NCBI GenBank assembly: GCA_023392535.1 | Contig: JAEVYY010000011.1 | Location: 1-18,465 of the forward strand | Length of the DNA: 18,465 nt | Direction of reading: 5' to 3' | Source of the DNA: Bacillota bacterium | GTDB lineage: Bacteria; Bacillota; Clostridia; Lachnospirales; Lachnospiraceae | Shown: positions 1-7,860 of the stretch, piece by piece | How the letters are laid out: each line of letters begins with the position of its first letter | Numbering within the stretch: the first letter of the stretch is position 1 | Position numbers and translations under genes: made by a program | Notes under the pieces: generated by a model | What the model was told of the DNA's origin: nothing | What the model saw: only the letters and a program-made list of their open reading frames with translations | Database searches by the model: none

Positions 1-99
1 AGAGCATACAATACATGCTCTAAATACCAGCGGCATCATACAGCTGTTCATCAAACTATGTTGTGCATCCATTTTTTTGTAGGGTAAGCATGTGCAAAT
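1..99 (-). repeat. Partial inverted copy of the 198-bp palindromic repeat
   Basis: This segment is the reverse complement of the left arm of the repeat unit that is tandemly arrayed from about 150 to 1476. It starts in the hairpin apex (AGAGCAT, 7-nt loop, ATGCTCT at 1-21). It then follows the unit through the equivalents of the CCGCTGGTAC, GAGCAACTG and GGATACC segments and ends at the GTGCAAAT terminal motif at 92-99. It is more diverged than the copies to its right. It may continue to the left of the window. No protein-coding signal is seen. Confidence 0.75.
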
Positions 100-230
100 G
101 ATAACATCCACTACGTAATGGATTACAATTTTAGAGGTGGAAAGGCGTAACCGTTTAAAGCGCGGTTGGATTGAACGATATTTAGTCTCCATTTTATCGT
201 AACCTACCTAGTGCAAATCCAAGCCCTCCA
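100..230 (+). repeat. Junction with a 5'-truncated, diverged repeat copy
   Basis: Positions 100 to about 148 do not match the repeat clearly and form a junction between the inverted copy on the left and the direct array on the right. From about 150 the sequence matches the right half of a unit: a GCGCGGTTGGATTGAACGAT segment, a TATCGTAACCTACC segment, and GTGCAAAT at 211-218. It belongs to the sequence subtype whose right arm reads GTTGGATTGAACG rather than GTTGCGAATGAACG. The 12-bp inter-unit spacer follows at 219-230. No gene is supported here. Confidence 0.6.
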
Positions 231-377
231 ATTTGCACCACCGCATACATAAAAAATGAATACCGACTATCGTTTAACGAGCAACTGTACGTACTACTGC
301 GACGAAGTCCAAGCTCAAGCGCGTTGCGAATGAACGGTATTCAATATTCATTTTATCGTAACCTACACGGTGCAAAT
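231..377 (+). repeat. Array unit lacking its hairpin apex (38-bp deletion)
   Basis: This unit is 147 bp rather than about 186 bp. Relative to its neighbours it has lost the apex of the palindrome: GCAACTGTAC is followed at once by GTACTACTGCG. The loss lies between two GTAC copies that flank the apex in intact units. That pattern is what replication slippage or cruciform processing across a hairpin would leave. Confidence 0.75.
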
Positions 378-1378
378 CAAAGCCCCCCCCATTTGCACCA
401 CTACCTACCAAAAAAATGGATACCGACTATCGTTTGACGAGCAACTGTACGCAGCCGCTGGTACTTAGAGCATGTATTGTATGCTCTTATGTACCGCTGC
501 GGCGAAGTCCAAGCGCAAGCGCGTTGCAAATGAACGATATCCGGTATCCTTTTTATCGTAACCTATACGGTGCAAATCCAAGAACTAAAATTTGCACCAC
601 TACCTACCCCAAAATGAATACCGACTATCGTTTGACGAGCAACTGTACGCAGCCGCTGGTACTTTGAGCATGTCCTCTATGCTCTTACGTACCACTATAG
701 CGAAGTCTAAGCAAAAGTGCGTTGGATTGAACGATATTCGGTCTCTATTTTATCGTAACCTACACGGTGCAAATCCAAGCCCTCCAATTTGCACCACTAC
801 CTACCCCAAAATGGATACCGACTATCGTTTAACGAGCAACTGTACGCAGCCGCTGGTACTTTGAGCATGTCCTCTATGCTCTTACGTACCACTGTAGTGA
901 AGTCCAAGCAAAAGTGCGTTGGATTGAACGATATTCGGTATCCTTTTTATTCGTAACCTACCTAGTGCAAATCAAAGCCCTACCATTTGCACCACTACCT
1001 ACCAAAAAATGAATACCGACTATCGTTTAACGAGCAACTGTACGCAGCCGCTGGTACTTTGCGCATGTCCTCTATGCTCTTATGTACCACTGCGACGAAG
1101 TCCAAGCACAAGCGCGTTGCGAATCAACGATATTCGGCATCCTTTTTATCGTAACCTACCTAGCGCAAATCCAAGCCCTCCAATTATCACCACTACCTAC
1201 CAAAAAATGAATACCGACTATCGTTTGACGAGCAACTGTACGCAGCCGCTGATACTTTGCATGTCCTCTATGCTCTTATGTACCACCGCGGCGAAGTCCA
1301 AGCGCAAGCGCGTTGCGAACGAACGGTATTCGGTATCCATTTTATCGTAACCTACCTAGTTCAAATCAAAGCCCTCCC

Positions 1379-1476
1379 AGTTGCACCACTACCTACCAAT
1401 CAAAAATAAATGCCGAACCGAGTTTGACGAGCAACTGTATTCGGTCTCCATTTTATCATAACCTACAGATGCAAAT
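1379..1476 (+). repeat. Degenerate terminal array unit with large internal deletion
   Basis: This is the last unit before the UPF0340 gene. It keeps the left end (TTGCACCACTACCTACC, then a changed GAACCGAGTTTGACGAGCAACTG) and joins directly to the right-arm end (ATTCGGTCTCC, TAACCTAC, ATGCAAAT). About 90-100 bp of the interior is missing. It marks the right boundary of the array. Confidence 0.7.
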
Positions 1477-1489
1477 TAACAATAGGAAA

Positions 1490-1527
1490 TTGCGCAACAA
1501 AGATGCAAAAAGGTGATATACTATAAT
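1490..1527 (+). promoter_or_regulatory. Possible promoter of the UPF0340 gene
   Basis: Overlapping -10-like hexamers TATACT (1517-1522) and TATAAT (1522-1527) lie about 25-35 bp before the start codon. No -35 at ideal spacing is evident; TTGCGC at 1490-1495 is 21 bp upstream of TATACT. The call rests mainly on the -10 and on the gene being the first after the repeat array. Confidence 0.3.
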
Positions 1528-1551
1528 AATAACATTGTAAAGGAGATTACT

Positions 1552-2097
1552 ATGGTAGAAGATATTAAATTGTCTGCGGCAAGAGCAGCTGCACAAATAT
1601 GTGAGAGTGCAAAGCTTTCAAAAGGTCAAATTTTGGTAGTAGGGTGCTCCTCCAGTGAAATAAGAGGGAGTAAGATGGGAAGTGATTCCAGCCCCGAAAT
1701 CGGACAGGCGGTATTTGAAGGAATCATGTCAGAACTTAGACCCCGGGGAATTTATCTTGCCGCTCAGTGCTGTGAACATTTGAACCGTGCAATTATTATA
1801 GAAAAAGAAGCCATTTTGGGTATGGATATCGTGAATGTAGTACCACAGCCAAAAGCAGGAGGCTCTTTTGCAACGGCAGCATACAAAGGTTTTTTGCAGC
1901 CAGTTGCCGTTGAAGAGATAAAAGCTGACGCTGGACTTGATATTGGAGGTACTTTTATTGGCATGCATTTGAAAAAAGTAGCTGTTCCGGTAAGGCTTGA
2001 AACAAGGCATGTGGGGGAAGCAATCCTGTTGGCAGCAAGAACTCGGCCTAAATATATTGGAGGAACACGCGCTGCATATGATAACGATATGGCTTAG
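1552..2097 (+). CDS. ywlG: UPF0340 / DUF436 family protein (YwlG-like)
   Basis: The product is 181 residues and matches the UPF0340 (YwlG, TIGR01440) family across its full length; family members are about 180 residues. Recognisable segments are the N-terminal helix with AARAAAQICESAKL, the VVGCSSSEIRG strand-loop, a CCEHLNRA motif, a VNVVPQPKAGGSFA stretch and a C-terminal FIGMHLKKVAVPVR segment. The biochemical role is not established, and the protein looks cytosolic with no signal peptide or membrane segment. The start at 1552 is chosen because AAAGGAG lies six to seven bases upstream and the homologous N terminus begins near there; an upstream in-frame ATG at 1513 has no ribosome binding site and overlaps the promoter region. 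The gene converges on the DUF4317 gene. Confidence 0.88.
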   Translation: MVEDIKLSAARAAAQICESAKLSKGQILVVGCSSSEIRGSKMGSDSSPEIGQAVFEGIMSELRPRGIYLAAQCCEHLNRAIIIEKEAILGMDIVNVVPQPKAGGSFATAAYKGFLQPVAVEEIKADAGLDIGGTFIGMHLKKVAVPVRLETRHVGEAILLAARTRPKYIGGTRAAYDNDMA

Positions 2098-2122
2098 AAG
2101 GACCAAACGAAAAAGAAAGAGG

Positions 2123-2168
2123 AGCGAATGGATAATCCTAGCGTATCTTTAATAGGAAACCATTCGCT
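2123..2168 (-). terminator. Hairpin between convergent genes
   Basis: A perfect 9-bp stem AGCGAATGG (2123-2131) / CCATTCGCT (2160-2168) encloses a second stem TCCTA (2136-2140) / TAGGA (2153-2157). It lies in the 75-bp gap between two convergent genes. Reading on the minus strand, the stem is followed by a T-rich tract (CCTCTTTCTTTTTCG), which favours service as the DUF4317 terminator. The plus-strand side lacks a T run, so bidirectional use is uncertain. Confidence 0.5.
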
Positions 2169-2172
2169 GCTA

Positions 2173-3399
2173 CTAGATGCTTGTTATACCATTAACTGTG
2201 GCGTGCTCATCCTCTTCCATAGGAATTACGAGGCATTTTTTCCCGTCGATAACCTGCGATTTAATCTGATCTACTTTTCTTGGTGCTACGGTAAGAACGA
2301 CATCATAGGAACTAGATAGTTCGTTAACTGTATCTTTTTCTTTCAATTGTTCTGTTAACATCTGGACTTGTTCATTAAGTTCATATTCTCTCCGTTTTTG
2401 TGCGCTCGCAGCAAGTACTTTATGATCTATCAGATATTCTGCGACTGGTGGTGTATCGCCGAATTCTTTCGAATAGGATTGTTCAATCCTGCTTGTGATT
2501 TCGATAGGAATACCGCTTTCTTCCATGAGATCTTGTATGGTATCACAAGTTAAGAGGATTGGCTCATGATCTTCTTCCTGATCAGTTTCTTCCTCCTGAA
2601 TTTTGTTATGTAGCGTTTCCTGAATTTTCATAATAACAGGTTCACTTTTTTCTTCCTCACCGATAGCCTTTTTAAGGATATTCTGAAAAACCTCTTTTTG
2701 TTCTAATGCAGTTCTTTTAGACGTGCATCCTAAGCCGGATTCCATAAATTCTGGACGCGGTTCTTTGGCATTTTTAGTGTAATACATAATGGAATGAATA
2801 TCACAGCTACGCTCTGTAAATGTAGGAAACAGGAATCCATTTACTGGTGCACTTACGACCCAGTCTCGGATGCGGGCGCCAATGCGGTGTTCATCCTCAT
2901 GGTAACCAAGACCCGGTTTTGAAAGTTCTACAGGACAAATGGCGCATAGCAGATATTCATAGACTTCCTCGGACTCATCCAATTTTGCATTATCGGTTGT
3001 CTTAGTGATGACATCATAAACATCATGAAAGAGTAGAATCAGGTAATTTCCAACGTAGTGATAGTTTTCTATGACTAATTGATAAAAACGCTCTAACAGA
3101 TCTTCGTTTTTAAGCTTACTATCCCTTAATCCCATCAAAAATTGTTGTTTCCCACCTGCATTTTCTTCAGAAAGAGGAAATTCTAATGTAAGAAGATTAT
3201 TATCTATGGTTCCTGATAAAGTCTTTTTGGCGATTTCTAGGTATTTATAAAATTCTTCATCTTTTAGGTTTAAGAAAGTTTCTCCTATTTTTAATACAAT
3301 ATTTTTTTGACCATCTACATAGCAACCACACATCCGAGTAAATGTGCATTCTTCCTTTTTCAATCTTCTTTTTAATTCCAATACCTCTTTTTTATTCAT
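2173..3399 (-). CDS. DUF4317 family protein
   Basis: The product is 408 residues and begins MNKKEVLELKRRLKKEECTF followed by a TRMCGCYVDG motif, the N-terminal signature of the DUF4317 family found mainly in Clostridia. The conserved middle (LLFHDVYDV, EYLLCAICPVELSKPGL, RDWVVSAPVNGFLFPTF) is intact. The C-terminal third is acidic and probably partly helical or coiled (residues about 255-290 are glutamate-rich). No signal peptide or membrane segment is seen, so it is probably cytosolic. Function is unknown. AGAGG lies nine bases before the start, and a good minus-strand promoter is found at 3460-3488. It is divergent from the TetR-chemoreceptor pair, sharing the 240-bp gap, which holds both promoters. 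Confidence 0.88.
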   Translation of the reverse strand: MNKKEVLELKRRLKKEECTFTRMCGCYVDGQKNIVLKIGETFLNLKDEEFYKYLEIAKKTLSGTIDNNLLTLEFPLSEENAGGKQQFLMGLRDSKLKNEDLLERFYQLVIENYHYVGNYLILLFHDVYDVITKTTDNAKLDESEEVYEYLLCAICPVELSKPGLGYHEDEHRIGARIRDWVVSAPVNGFLFPTFTERSCDIHSIMYYTKNAKEPRPEFMESGLGCTSKRTALEQKEVFQNILKKAIGEEEKSEPVIMKIQETLHNKIQEEETDQEEDHEPILLTCDTIQDLMEESGIPIEITSRIEQSYSKEFGDTPPVAEYLIDHKVLAASAQKRREYELNEQVQMLTEQLKEKDTVNELSSSYDVVLTVAPRKVDQIKSQVIDGKKCLVIPMEEDEHATVNGITSI

Positions 3400-3459
3400 A
3401 AGTTAACCTCTTTTTTCTAAGTCATATGCTCGACATTGTTCTTAATTATGTATATTAAT

Positions 3460-3488
3460 ATTATAATATTTGTTTTGTGACTTCGCAA
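3460..3488 (-). promoter_or_regulatory. Sigma-A-type promoter for the DUF4317 gene
   Basis: On the minus strand, TTGCGA (3483-3488) is separated by exactly 17 bp from TATAAT (3460-3465). It lies 61 bp before the start codon, on the correct strand. The surrounding sequence is very AT-rich, as expected for a promoter region. Confidence 0.65.
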
Positions 3489-3573
3489 GTTTAGAAAATT
3501 AATCGAAAAATTACCAAATATTTCCAGTAATTGAATGATAATTTAATATTATTTCACAAATATTTAAACAATA

Positions 3574-3601
3574 TTGAAATAATTGGAAAATGTGATATAC
3601 T
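3574..3601 (+). promoter_or_regulatory. Promoter for tetR-mcp
   Basis: TTGAAA (3574-3579), a 16-bp spacer and TATACT (3596-3601) precede the TetR gene. The predicted transcription start, near 3608, falls at the left edge of an 18-bp palindrome (3610-3627), so a bound repressor would block initiation or early elongation. Confidence 0.65.
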
Positions 3602-3609
3602 TATATTGA

Positions 3610-3627
3610 CTAACTAGTACTTGTTAG
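3610..3627 (+). promoter_or_regulatory. Palindromic operator, probably for the adjacent TetR protein
   Basis: CTAACTAGTACTTGTTAG is an 18-bp dyad matching its reverse complement at 16 of 18 positions (half-sites CTAAC and GTTAG around AGTACT). It sits immediately downstream of the -10 box and upstream of the TetR ribosome binding site. This is the usual place for autoregulation by a TetR-family repressor; that the local TetR binds it is inference. Confidence 0.6.
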
Positions 3628-3639
3628 GAAAGGGGAAAA

Positions 3640-4227
3640 ATGGATAGAAAAGAGGAAATTTTGAAAATAGCGGACGCTTTATTTTCTAGTAAAGGGTACC
3701 ATTTATCGATGGCTGATATCGCAAATAATGTCAATATAAAAGTAGCATCTATCTACAGTCATTATGCCGGTAAGGACGAAATTATTTTAAAAGTTGTCGA
3801 AAATGAAATTATTGGATTTTACCATTTTATTATGAAAGAAATTGAAAAGATGGAGGATGATTGCTGTGAGAAAAAATTAAAGACGCTTTTTTTTCTGATA
3901 ATCAATTATTTTAGTAATGACCGTCTTTGTTTCTGGAAAAATATTTCGCTGATTCAAAATGACAAATTGAGAAAGACGTGTAGAGGAATGATTGAAAAGC
4001 GTGAATCTGTCATAGGGGAAGTTTTTAATAAAATATTTCAAGAAGGGATTGATGCAGAAGAAATCAAATATTTAAATCAACAAAGCATTGTTTTGCTATA
4101 CATTGCTACCATAAAGGGGATATTGGATATCATATTCATATCGCGGGATTCCGATATGAATTTACAATTATCTTTAGAAAAGATATGGAATGAATACTGG
4201 TTTGCCATTAAAAACAAAAGGGCATAG
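3640..4227 (+). CDS. TetR/AcrR family transcriptional regulator
   Basis: The product is 195 residues, normal for the family. Residues 1-50 form the TetR helix-turn-helix: IADALFSSKGYHLSMADIA, then VNIKVASIYSHYAGKDEII, with the typical T/S-I-Y-x-H-Y recognition-helix end. The remaining helical part is divergent and would hold the ligand pocket and dimer surface; the ligand cannot be read from sequence. The start follows a purine-rich AGGAAAGGGG. An operator-like palindrome overlaps its own leader, so it probably represses itself and the chemoreceptor gene 32 bp downstream. There is no adjacent efflux pump in the same transcription unit, so its main target may be the chemoreceptor. Confidence 0.9.
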   Translation: MDRKEEILKIADALFSSKGYHLSMADIANNVNIKVASIYSHYAGKDEIILKVVENEIIGFYHFIMKEIEKMEDDCCEKKLKTLFFLIINYFSNDRLCFWKNISLIQNDKLRKTCRGMIEKRESVIGEVFNKIFQEGIDAEEIKYLNQQSIVLLYIATIKGILDIIFISRDSDMNLQLSLEKIWNEYWFAIKNKRA

Positions 4228-4259
4228 ATGTATTCATTAACACGAGGAGGATACATATT

Positions 4260-6275
4260 ATGAAATCAATTAAATATAGGTTAATAGTAATATTTTCACT
4301 TATTATTTTGAGTGTGACAGCATTGCTTGGCTTTATTGTTATTAAAGTGACAAGCGATAACCTTATCAAGGATGCTCATGATGATTTGAAGACAATAGCA
4401 TTTACAAAGGCTGAATATGTGACTGCTACAATAGAGGAAGAGTTAAGCTACATGGAGGGACTTGCTGAAAATCCGCTGATCTTAGATGAAAAAATAACAG
4501 AGCAAGAAAAAGCAGTATTTATGGAAAAAGAGGCAAAGAGAGTGGAATATCTAAATTTTGTATTTGCAGATACAAGAGGAAATGCGGTAACTCTTAATAG
4601 TGGAGGTGCAACTACGGATGTAAGTGATCGGGATTATTTCAAGAAAGCTATGCAGGGAGAATCCAATATATCTGATATCATTATTAGTAAAATAGATGGT
4701 AACCCTATTTTGGTCATTGCAGTTCCGATTTATAAAAACAATAAACAGATGGGAGTTCTTTTCGGTACGAAGTCAGGAGATTTATTGAGCCAGATTGCCT
4801 CGGGAATCACTTATGGAAAAACTGGATATGGATATCTTGTAAACGATGTTGGAGTATTTGCTGGTCATCCAGATCATTCTCTTGTGTTAGAACGGTTTAA
4901 CATAGTTGAAGAAGCAAAAGTTAATCCTGAATATATGGACATGTCTAATCTTTTTACGCAACATATGGCTTTAAGAGAAGTGGGAGAAGGAGATTATTTC
5001 TTTTCTGGATCAAACAGGATCGTAGGATATGCACCTGTCAACAATACCCCATGGATTATTGCAGTTGGGATACAGGAAAGTGAGGTCTTGTCAGAAATTG
5101 CTGAAGTAAGAAACATAATACTTATGGTCATAATATTAGCAGTACTGACGGGAGCAATCATAACGTTTTTTGTCAGTGGTAGTATAGCAAGACCGATTAT
5201 CTACATAACCAAAAATATTGACAGGCAATCGGAACTTGATTTTACACTACTAGAAGATGATAAAGAAATTATGAAATACAAAGCACGGAAGGACGAAATA
5301 GGTAAGATGATCGCTGCAATGCAGCTAATGCAGAATAGTATACGTGGATTCGTTCTAAAAACCTCAGACTCTGCAAAGCAGGTATCAGAAGCAGCAGAGG
5401 AATTGACGGCGACATCAGAGCAGTCATCATCAACAGCAGAAGAAGTGGCTAAAACAATAGAAGAGATAGCAAAGGGCGCTCAGGACCAGGCAAGGGATAC
5501 GGAAAAAGCAGCAGATAAAGTTGATGATATGGGCCTTCTAATAGAAAAAGATGCGGAATATATTATGGAATTAAATACTGCAGCATTAGAAATAGAGCAA
5601 AAAAAAGAAGAAGGATTTGAAATATTAAAGGTATTGATTGAAAAATCGGAAGAGAATAACAAAGCTACAGAATCCGTATATCTTACCATAATCAATAATA
5701 ATGAAAGTGCAGAAAAAATTGAAAACGCCAGTGTAATGATTCAGAACATCGCGGATCAGACGAATTTACTTGCATTGAATGCTGCGATCGAAGCAGCACG
5801 TGCGGGGGATGCGGGTAAGGGTTTTGCGGTCGTAGCGGATGAGATAAGAAAATTGGCGGAACAAGCAAGTAATTTCACGAATGATATTAAAATGGTGATT
5901 AAGGAGCTGAAGGAAGAATCTGCGGATGCGGTCAATATCATTACGAATGTTAAAGAAATTGTGACAGCACAGACAATTAGTGTAAAGGAAACAGAAGAGA
6001 AATTTAGCGGCATTGCTGGAGCGATTGGTTCTGTTAAAGAAGTGGTAGAAAAATTAAATAAATCAACCGATATTATGACACAAAACAAAAATATGGTAAT
6101 AGAGATTACACAAAATCTATCAGCAATCTCAGAAGAAAATGCGGCGGGTACGGAAGAAGCGTCGGCATCAATGGAAGAACAGGCAGCAACAGTTCTTGAA
6201 ATTGCAAATTCAGCAGAGGGTCTTGCAGAAATTGCACAAGGATTACAAATGCAAATTGATAAATTCCAGATATAA
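4260..6275 (+). CDS. Methyl-accepting chemotaxis protein with dCache sensor
   Basis: The product is 671 residues with standard chemoreceptor architecture. A membrane segment lies at about 7-30, followed by an extracellular double-Cache sensor at about 35-280 (with a DVSDRDYFKKAMQG motif and an NPILVIAVPIY strand). A second membrane segment lies at about 283-307, then HAMP at about 307-362 and the cytoplasmic signalling domain to the end. The hairpin tip IADQTNLLALNAAIEAARAG at about 497-516 is the canonical CheA/CheW contact region. No NWETF-type CheR tether is present at the C terminus. GAGGAGG precedes the start by nine bases. It is 32 bp behind the TetR gene and probably cotranscribed, implying regulated production of this receptor. 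dCache domains often bind amino acids or organic acids; the ligand here is unknown. Confidence 0.95.
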   Translation: MKSIKYRLIVIFSLIILSVTALLGFIVIKVTSDNLIKDAHDDLKTIAFTKAEYVTATIEEELSYMEGLAENPLILDEKITEQEKAVFMEKEAKRVEYLNFVFADTRGNAVTLNSGGATTDVSDRDYFKKAMQGESNISDIIISKIDGNPILVIAVPIYKNNKQMGVLFGTKSGDLLSQIASGITYGKTGYGYLVNDVGVFAGHPDHSLVLERFNIVEEAKVNPEYMDMSNLFTQHMALREVGEGDYFFSGSNRIVGYAPVNNTPWIIAVGIQESEVLSEIAEVRNIILMVIILAVLTGAIITFFVSGSIARPIIYITKNIDRQSELDFTLLEDDKEIMKYKARKDEIGKMIAAMQLMQNSIRGFVLKTSDSAKQVSEAAEELTATSEQSSSTAEEVAKTIEEIAKGAQDQARDTEKAADKVDDMGLLIEKDAEYIMELNTAALEIEQKKEEGFEILKVLIEKSEENNKATESVYLTIINNNESAEKIENASVMIQNIADQTNLLALNAAIEAARAGDAGKGFAVVADEIRKLAEQASNFTNDIKMVIKELKEESADAVNIITNVKEIVTAQTISVKETEEKFSGIAGAIGSVKEVVEKLNKSTDIMTQNKNMVIEITQNLSAISEENAAGTEEASASMEEQAATVLEIANSAEGLAEIAQGLQMQIDKFQI

Positions 6276-6299
6276 GAGTAAAGTATTGTAGTGTGAACC

Positions 6300-6342
6300 C
6301 TATAGAATGACAGAAAAGAATTTCTTTTTTGTTATTCTATAG
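6300..6342 (+). terminator. Hairpin after the chemoreceptor gene
   Basis: CTATAGAAT (6300-6308) pairs perfectly with ATTCTATAG (6334-6342), and an inner AGAAAAG/CTTTTTT segment extends the stem. The T-rich stretch is in the descending stem rather than after it, so termination efficiency is uncertain. It is placed 25 bp after the stop codon. Confidence 0.5.
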
Positions 6343-6359
6343 TAAAACGAAGATAAAAA

Positions 6360-6368
6360 TGCTACAAT
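6360..6368 (+). promoter_or_regulatory. Extended -10 promoter candidate for the MATE gene
   Basis: TGCTACAAT (TG one base upstream of TACAAT, 6363-6368) lies 52 bp before the MATE start and after the hairpin. No good -35 hexamer is seen at 16-18 bp, which extended -10 promoters tolerate. Confidence 0.35.
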
Positions 6369-6420
6369 GATGATAGAAAAGTTTAAGATCTAAAAGAAAC
6401 TACGTGAAACGAGACATAAA

Positions 6421-7782
6421 ATGACAAAAGACATGACTACTGGGAATCCGATGAAGTTAATATTGCAATTTACGATTCCTCTTTTATTAGGAAACATTTT
6501 TCAACAGATGTATAATCTTGCAGACTCTGTTATAGTAGGAAAAACACTTGGCATAAAAGCATTGGCTTCTGTCGGGGCGAGTGCATCTATTACATTTTTA
6601 ATTCTTGGCTTTGTAATAGGTGTTTGTAGTGGATTTGCAATTCCCGTAGCGCAGTGTTTTGGAGCCAAAGATGAAGTTCAATTAAGAAAATATGTATTTA
6701 ATGGAATGGTACTTGCAACGATTTTGGCAGCAGGGCTTACGATTATAACCTGTCTTATGTGCCGAAAAATACTGGTTTGGATGGGGACCCCAAGCGATAT
6801 ACTGAATGGTGCATATGAATATTTGTTCATAATTTTTTTGGGTATTCCATTCACGTTTTTATATAACATGCTATCCGGGATTATCAGATCTCTTGGTGAT
6901 AGCCGTACTCCATTTTTCTTTCTGATGATATCAACGGTATTAAATATAGCAGGAGATTTACTGTTTATCCTTGTATTTCAAATGGGGATAATCGGGGCAG
7001 GTCTGGCAACTATTATGGCACAGGCTATTTCAGGAATTTTATGCCTTTATTATATGAAACGTCATTATGAAATATTGCGGGGCAATCAGGAGGAAAGAAA
7101 ATTTGAGTTATTGAGGATGCGTAAATTGCTTTGTATCGGAGTACCCATGGGATTGCAATTTTCCATCACAGCGATTGGCAGCATTATGTTGCAAAGTGCA
7201 ATTAATAGTCTCGGAACGATTGTGGTGGCGGCATATGCAGCAGCAATGAAGATTAAGATGCTATTGATGAGTCCCTATGATGCGATCGCAAATGCCATGG
7301 CTACTTTTGGCAGTCAGAATCTGGGTGCCAGCAAACTTAAGCGTATACGGACCGGTTTGAAAGATAGTTTGATAGTAGGTGTTCTGTACAGTATTTTTGC
7401 CGGTGTGATTTTATATAAGTATGGAAGTACAATAGCGACTCTTTTTGTTGACAAGAGTAATATAGAGATATTGGAAAAAACACAGCAATATTTAGGTACT
7501 ATAGGATATTTCTATTTTGTATTGGCATTTTTAAATATACTGCGTAGCACCGTGCAAGGATTGGGCTATAGTGTACCTGCATTTTTTGCAGGGGTGTTTG
7601 AAATGATAGCAAGAACATTTATGTCAGTGCTCATTATACCGATATATGGCTATACAGCTGCCTGTTTTACAGATCCTGCGGCCTGGATATCTGCAACCTT
7701 GTTTCTGATTCCGTTGTTCTTCTATGTTATGCGGAGCCTGGAACGTAAGTTACTTATGAATCGTACAGAATTTTTACCATAG
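6421..7782 (+). CDS. MATE family multidrug/Na+-type efflux transporter
   Basis: The product is 453 residues, the normal MATE length, with about 12 hydrophobic membrane segments. The N terminus (MTKDMTTGNPMKLILQF, then PLLLGNIFQQMYNLADSVIVGK) and the mid-protein segment LSGIIRSLGDSRTPFFF are characteristic of the clostridial NorM/DinF-like MATE branch. The second half repeats the fold (GVPMGLQFSITAIGSIMLQ). These transporters export cationic drugs or metabolites in exchange for H+ or Na+; the substrate is not predictable. The ribosome binding site is poor (ACGAGACATAAA), unlike neighbouring genes. An alternative start at 6433 is possible, but the longer N terminus fits the family. It stands alone between the chemoreceptor and the CarD-like gene. 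Confidence 0.92.
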   Translation: MTKDMTTGNPMKLILQFTIPLLLGNIFQQMYNLADSVIVGKTLGIKALASVGASASITFLILGFVIGVCSGFAIPVAQCFGAKDEVQLRKYVFNGMVLATILAAGLTIITCLMCRKILVWMGTPSDILNGAYEYLFIIFLGIPFTFLYNMLSGIIRSLGDSRTPFFFLMISTVLNIAGDLLFILVFQMGIIGAGLATIMAQAISGILCLYYMKRHYEILRGNQEERKFELLRMRKLLCIGVPMGLQFSITAIGSIMLQSAINSLGTIVVAAYAAAMKIKMLLMSPYDAIANAMATFGSQNLGASKLKRIRTGLKDSLIVGVLYSIFAGVILYKYGSTIATLFVDKSNIEILEKTQQYLGTIGYFYFVLAFLNILRSTVQGLGYSVPAFFAGVFEMIARTFMSVLIIPIYGYTAACFTDPAAWISATLFLIPLFFYVMRSLERKLLMNRTEFLP

Positions 7783-7860
7783 CTCCAAATGATAACAAGA
7801 TAAATGATAGGGAAGTCGTCACTGTTGCCACGATAATGGATGATGTAAGGAGGAAAGATT

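Larger units (their letters stand above)
231..1476 (+). repeat. Tandem array of a ~198-bp long-palindrome repeat, 7 units
   Basis: Seven head-to-tail units run from ATTTGCAC to GTGCAAAT-type ends at 231-377, 391-577, 590-774, 787-972, 985-1170, 1183-1366 and 1379-1476. They are separated by nearly constant 12-13 bp spacers resembling CCAAGCCCTCCA. The intact period is 197-198 bp. Each unit is a single long imperfect inverted repeat: the ends ATTTGCAC/GTGCAAAT, then GGATACCG.ATATCGTT/AACGATAT.CGGTATCC, then GAGCAAC/GTTGCGAATG, then CCGCTGGTAC..AGAGCAT/ATGCTCT..GTACCGCTGCGG. The array is visibly richer in G+C than the genes beside it. Two right-arm subtypes occur (GTTGCGAATG in most, GTTGGATTG in 590-774 and 787-972). 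Open frames exist only because 198 is divisible by three. It resembles a MITE- or BIME-like element; family identity is unknown. Confidence 0.9.

Noticed and set aside
231..1476. CRISPR array
   Set aside because: The repeat is about 186 bp and the spacers are 12-13 bp and nearly identical, the reverse of CRISPR organisation. No cas genes are present.
231..1476. Integron attC array
   Set aside because: Units are palindromic, but there are no gene cassettes between them, no recognisable RYYYAAC/GTTRRRY core pair at the ends, and no integrase in the window.
416..1516. Several short open frames sharing the segment DYRLTSNCTQPLVL
   Set aside because: They are frames through the 198-bp repeat, which repeats in phase because 198 is divisible by three. 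They lack ribosome binding sites, start within hairpin arms and end at different stops in each unit.
2128..2553. Plus-strand frames inside the DUF4317 gene
   Set aside because: They are antisense shadows of a full-length conserved minus-strand gene and have no ribosome binding sites.
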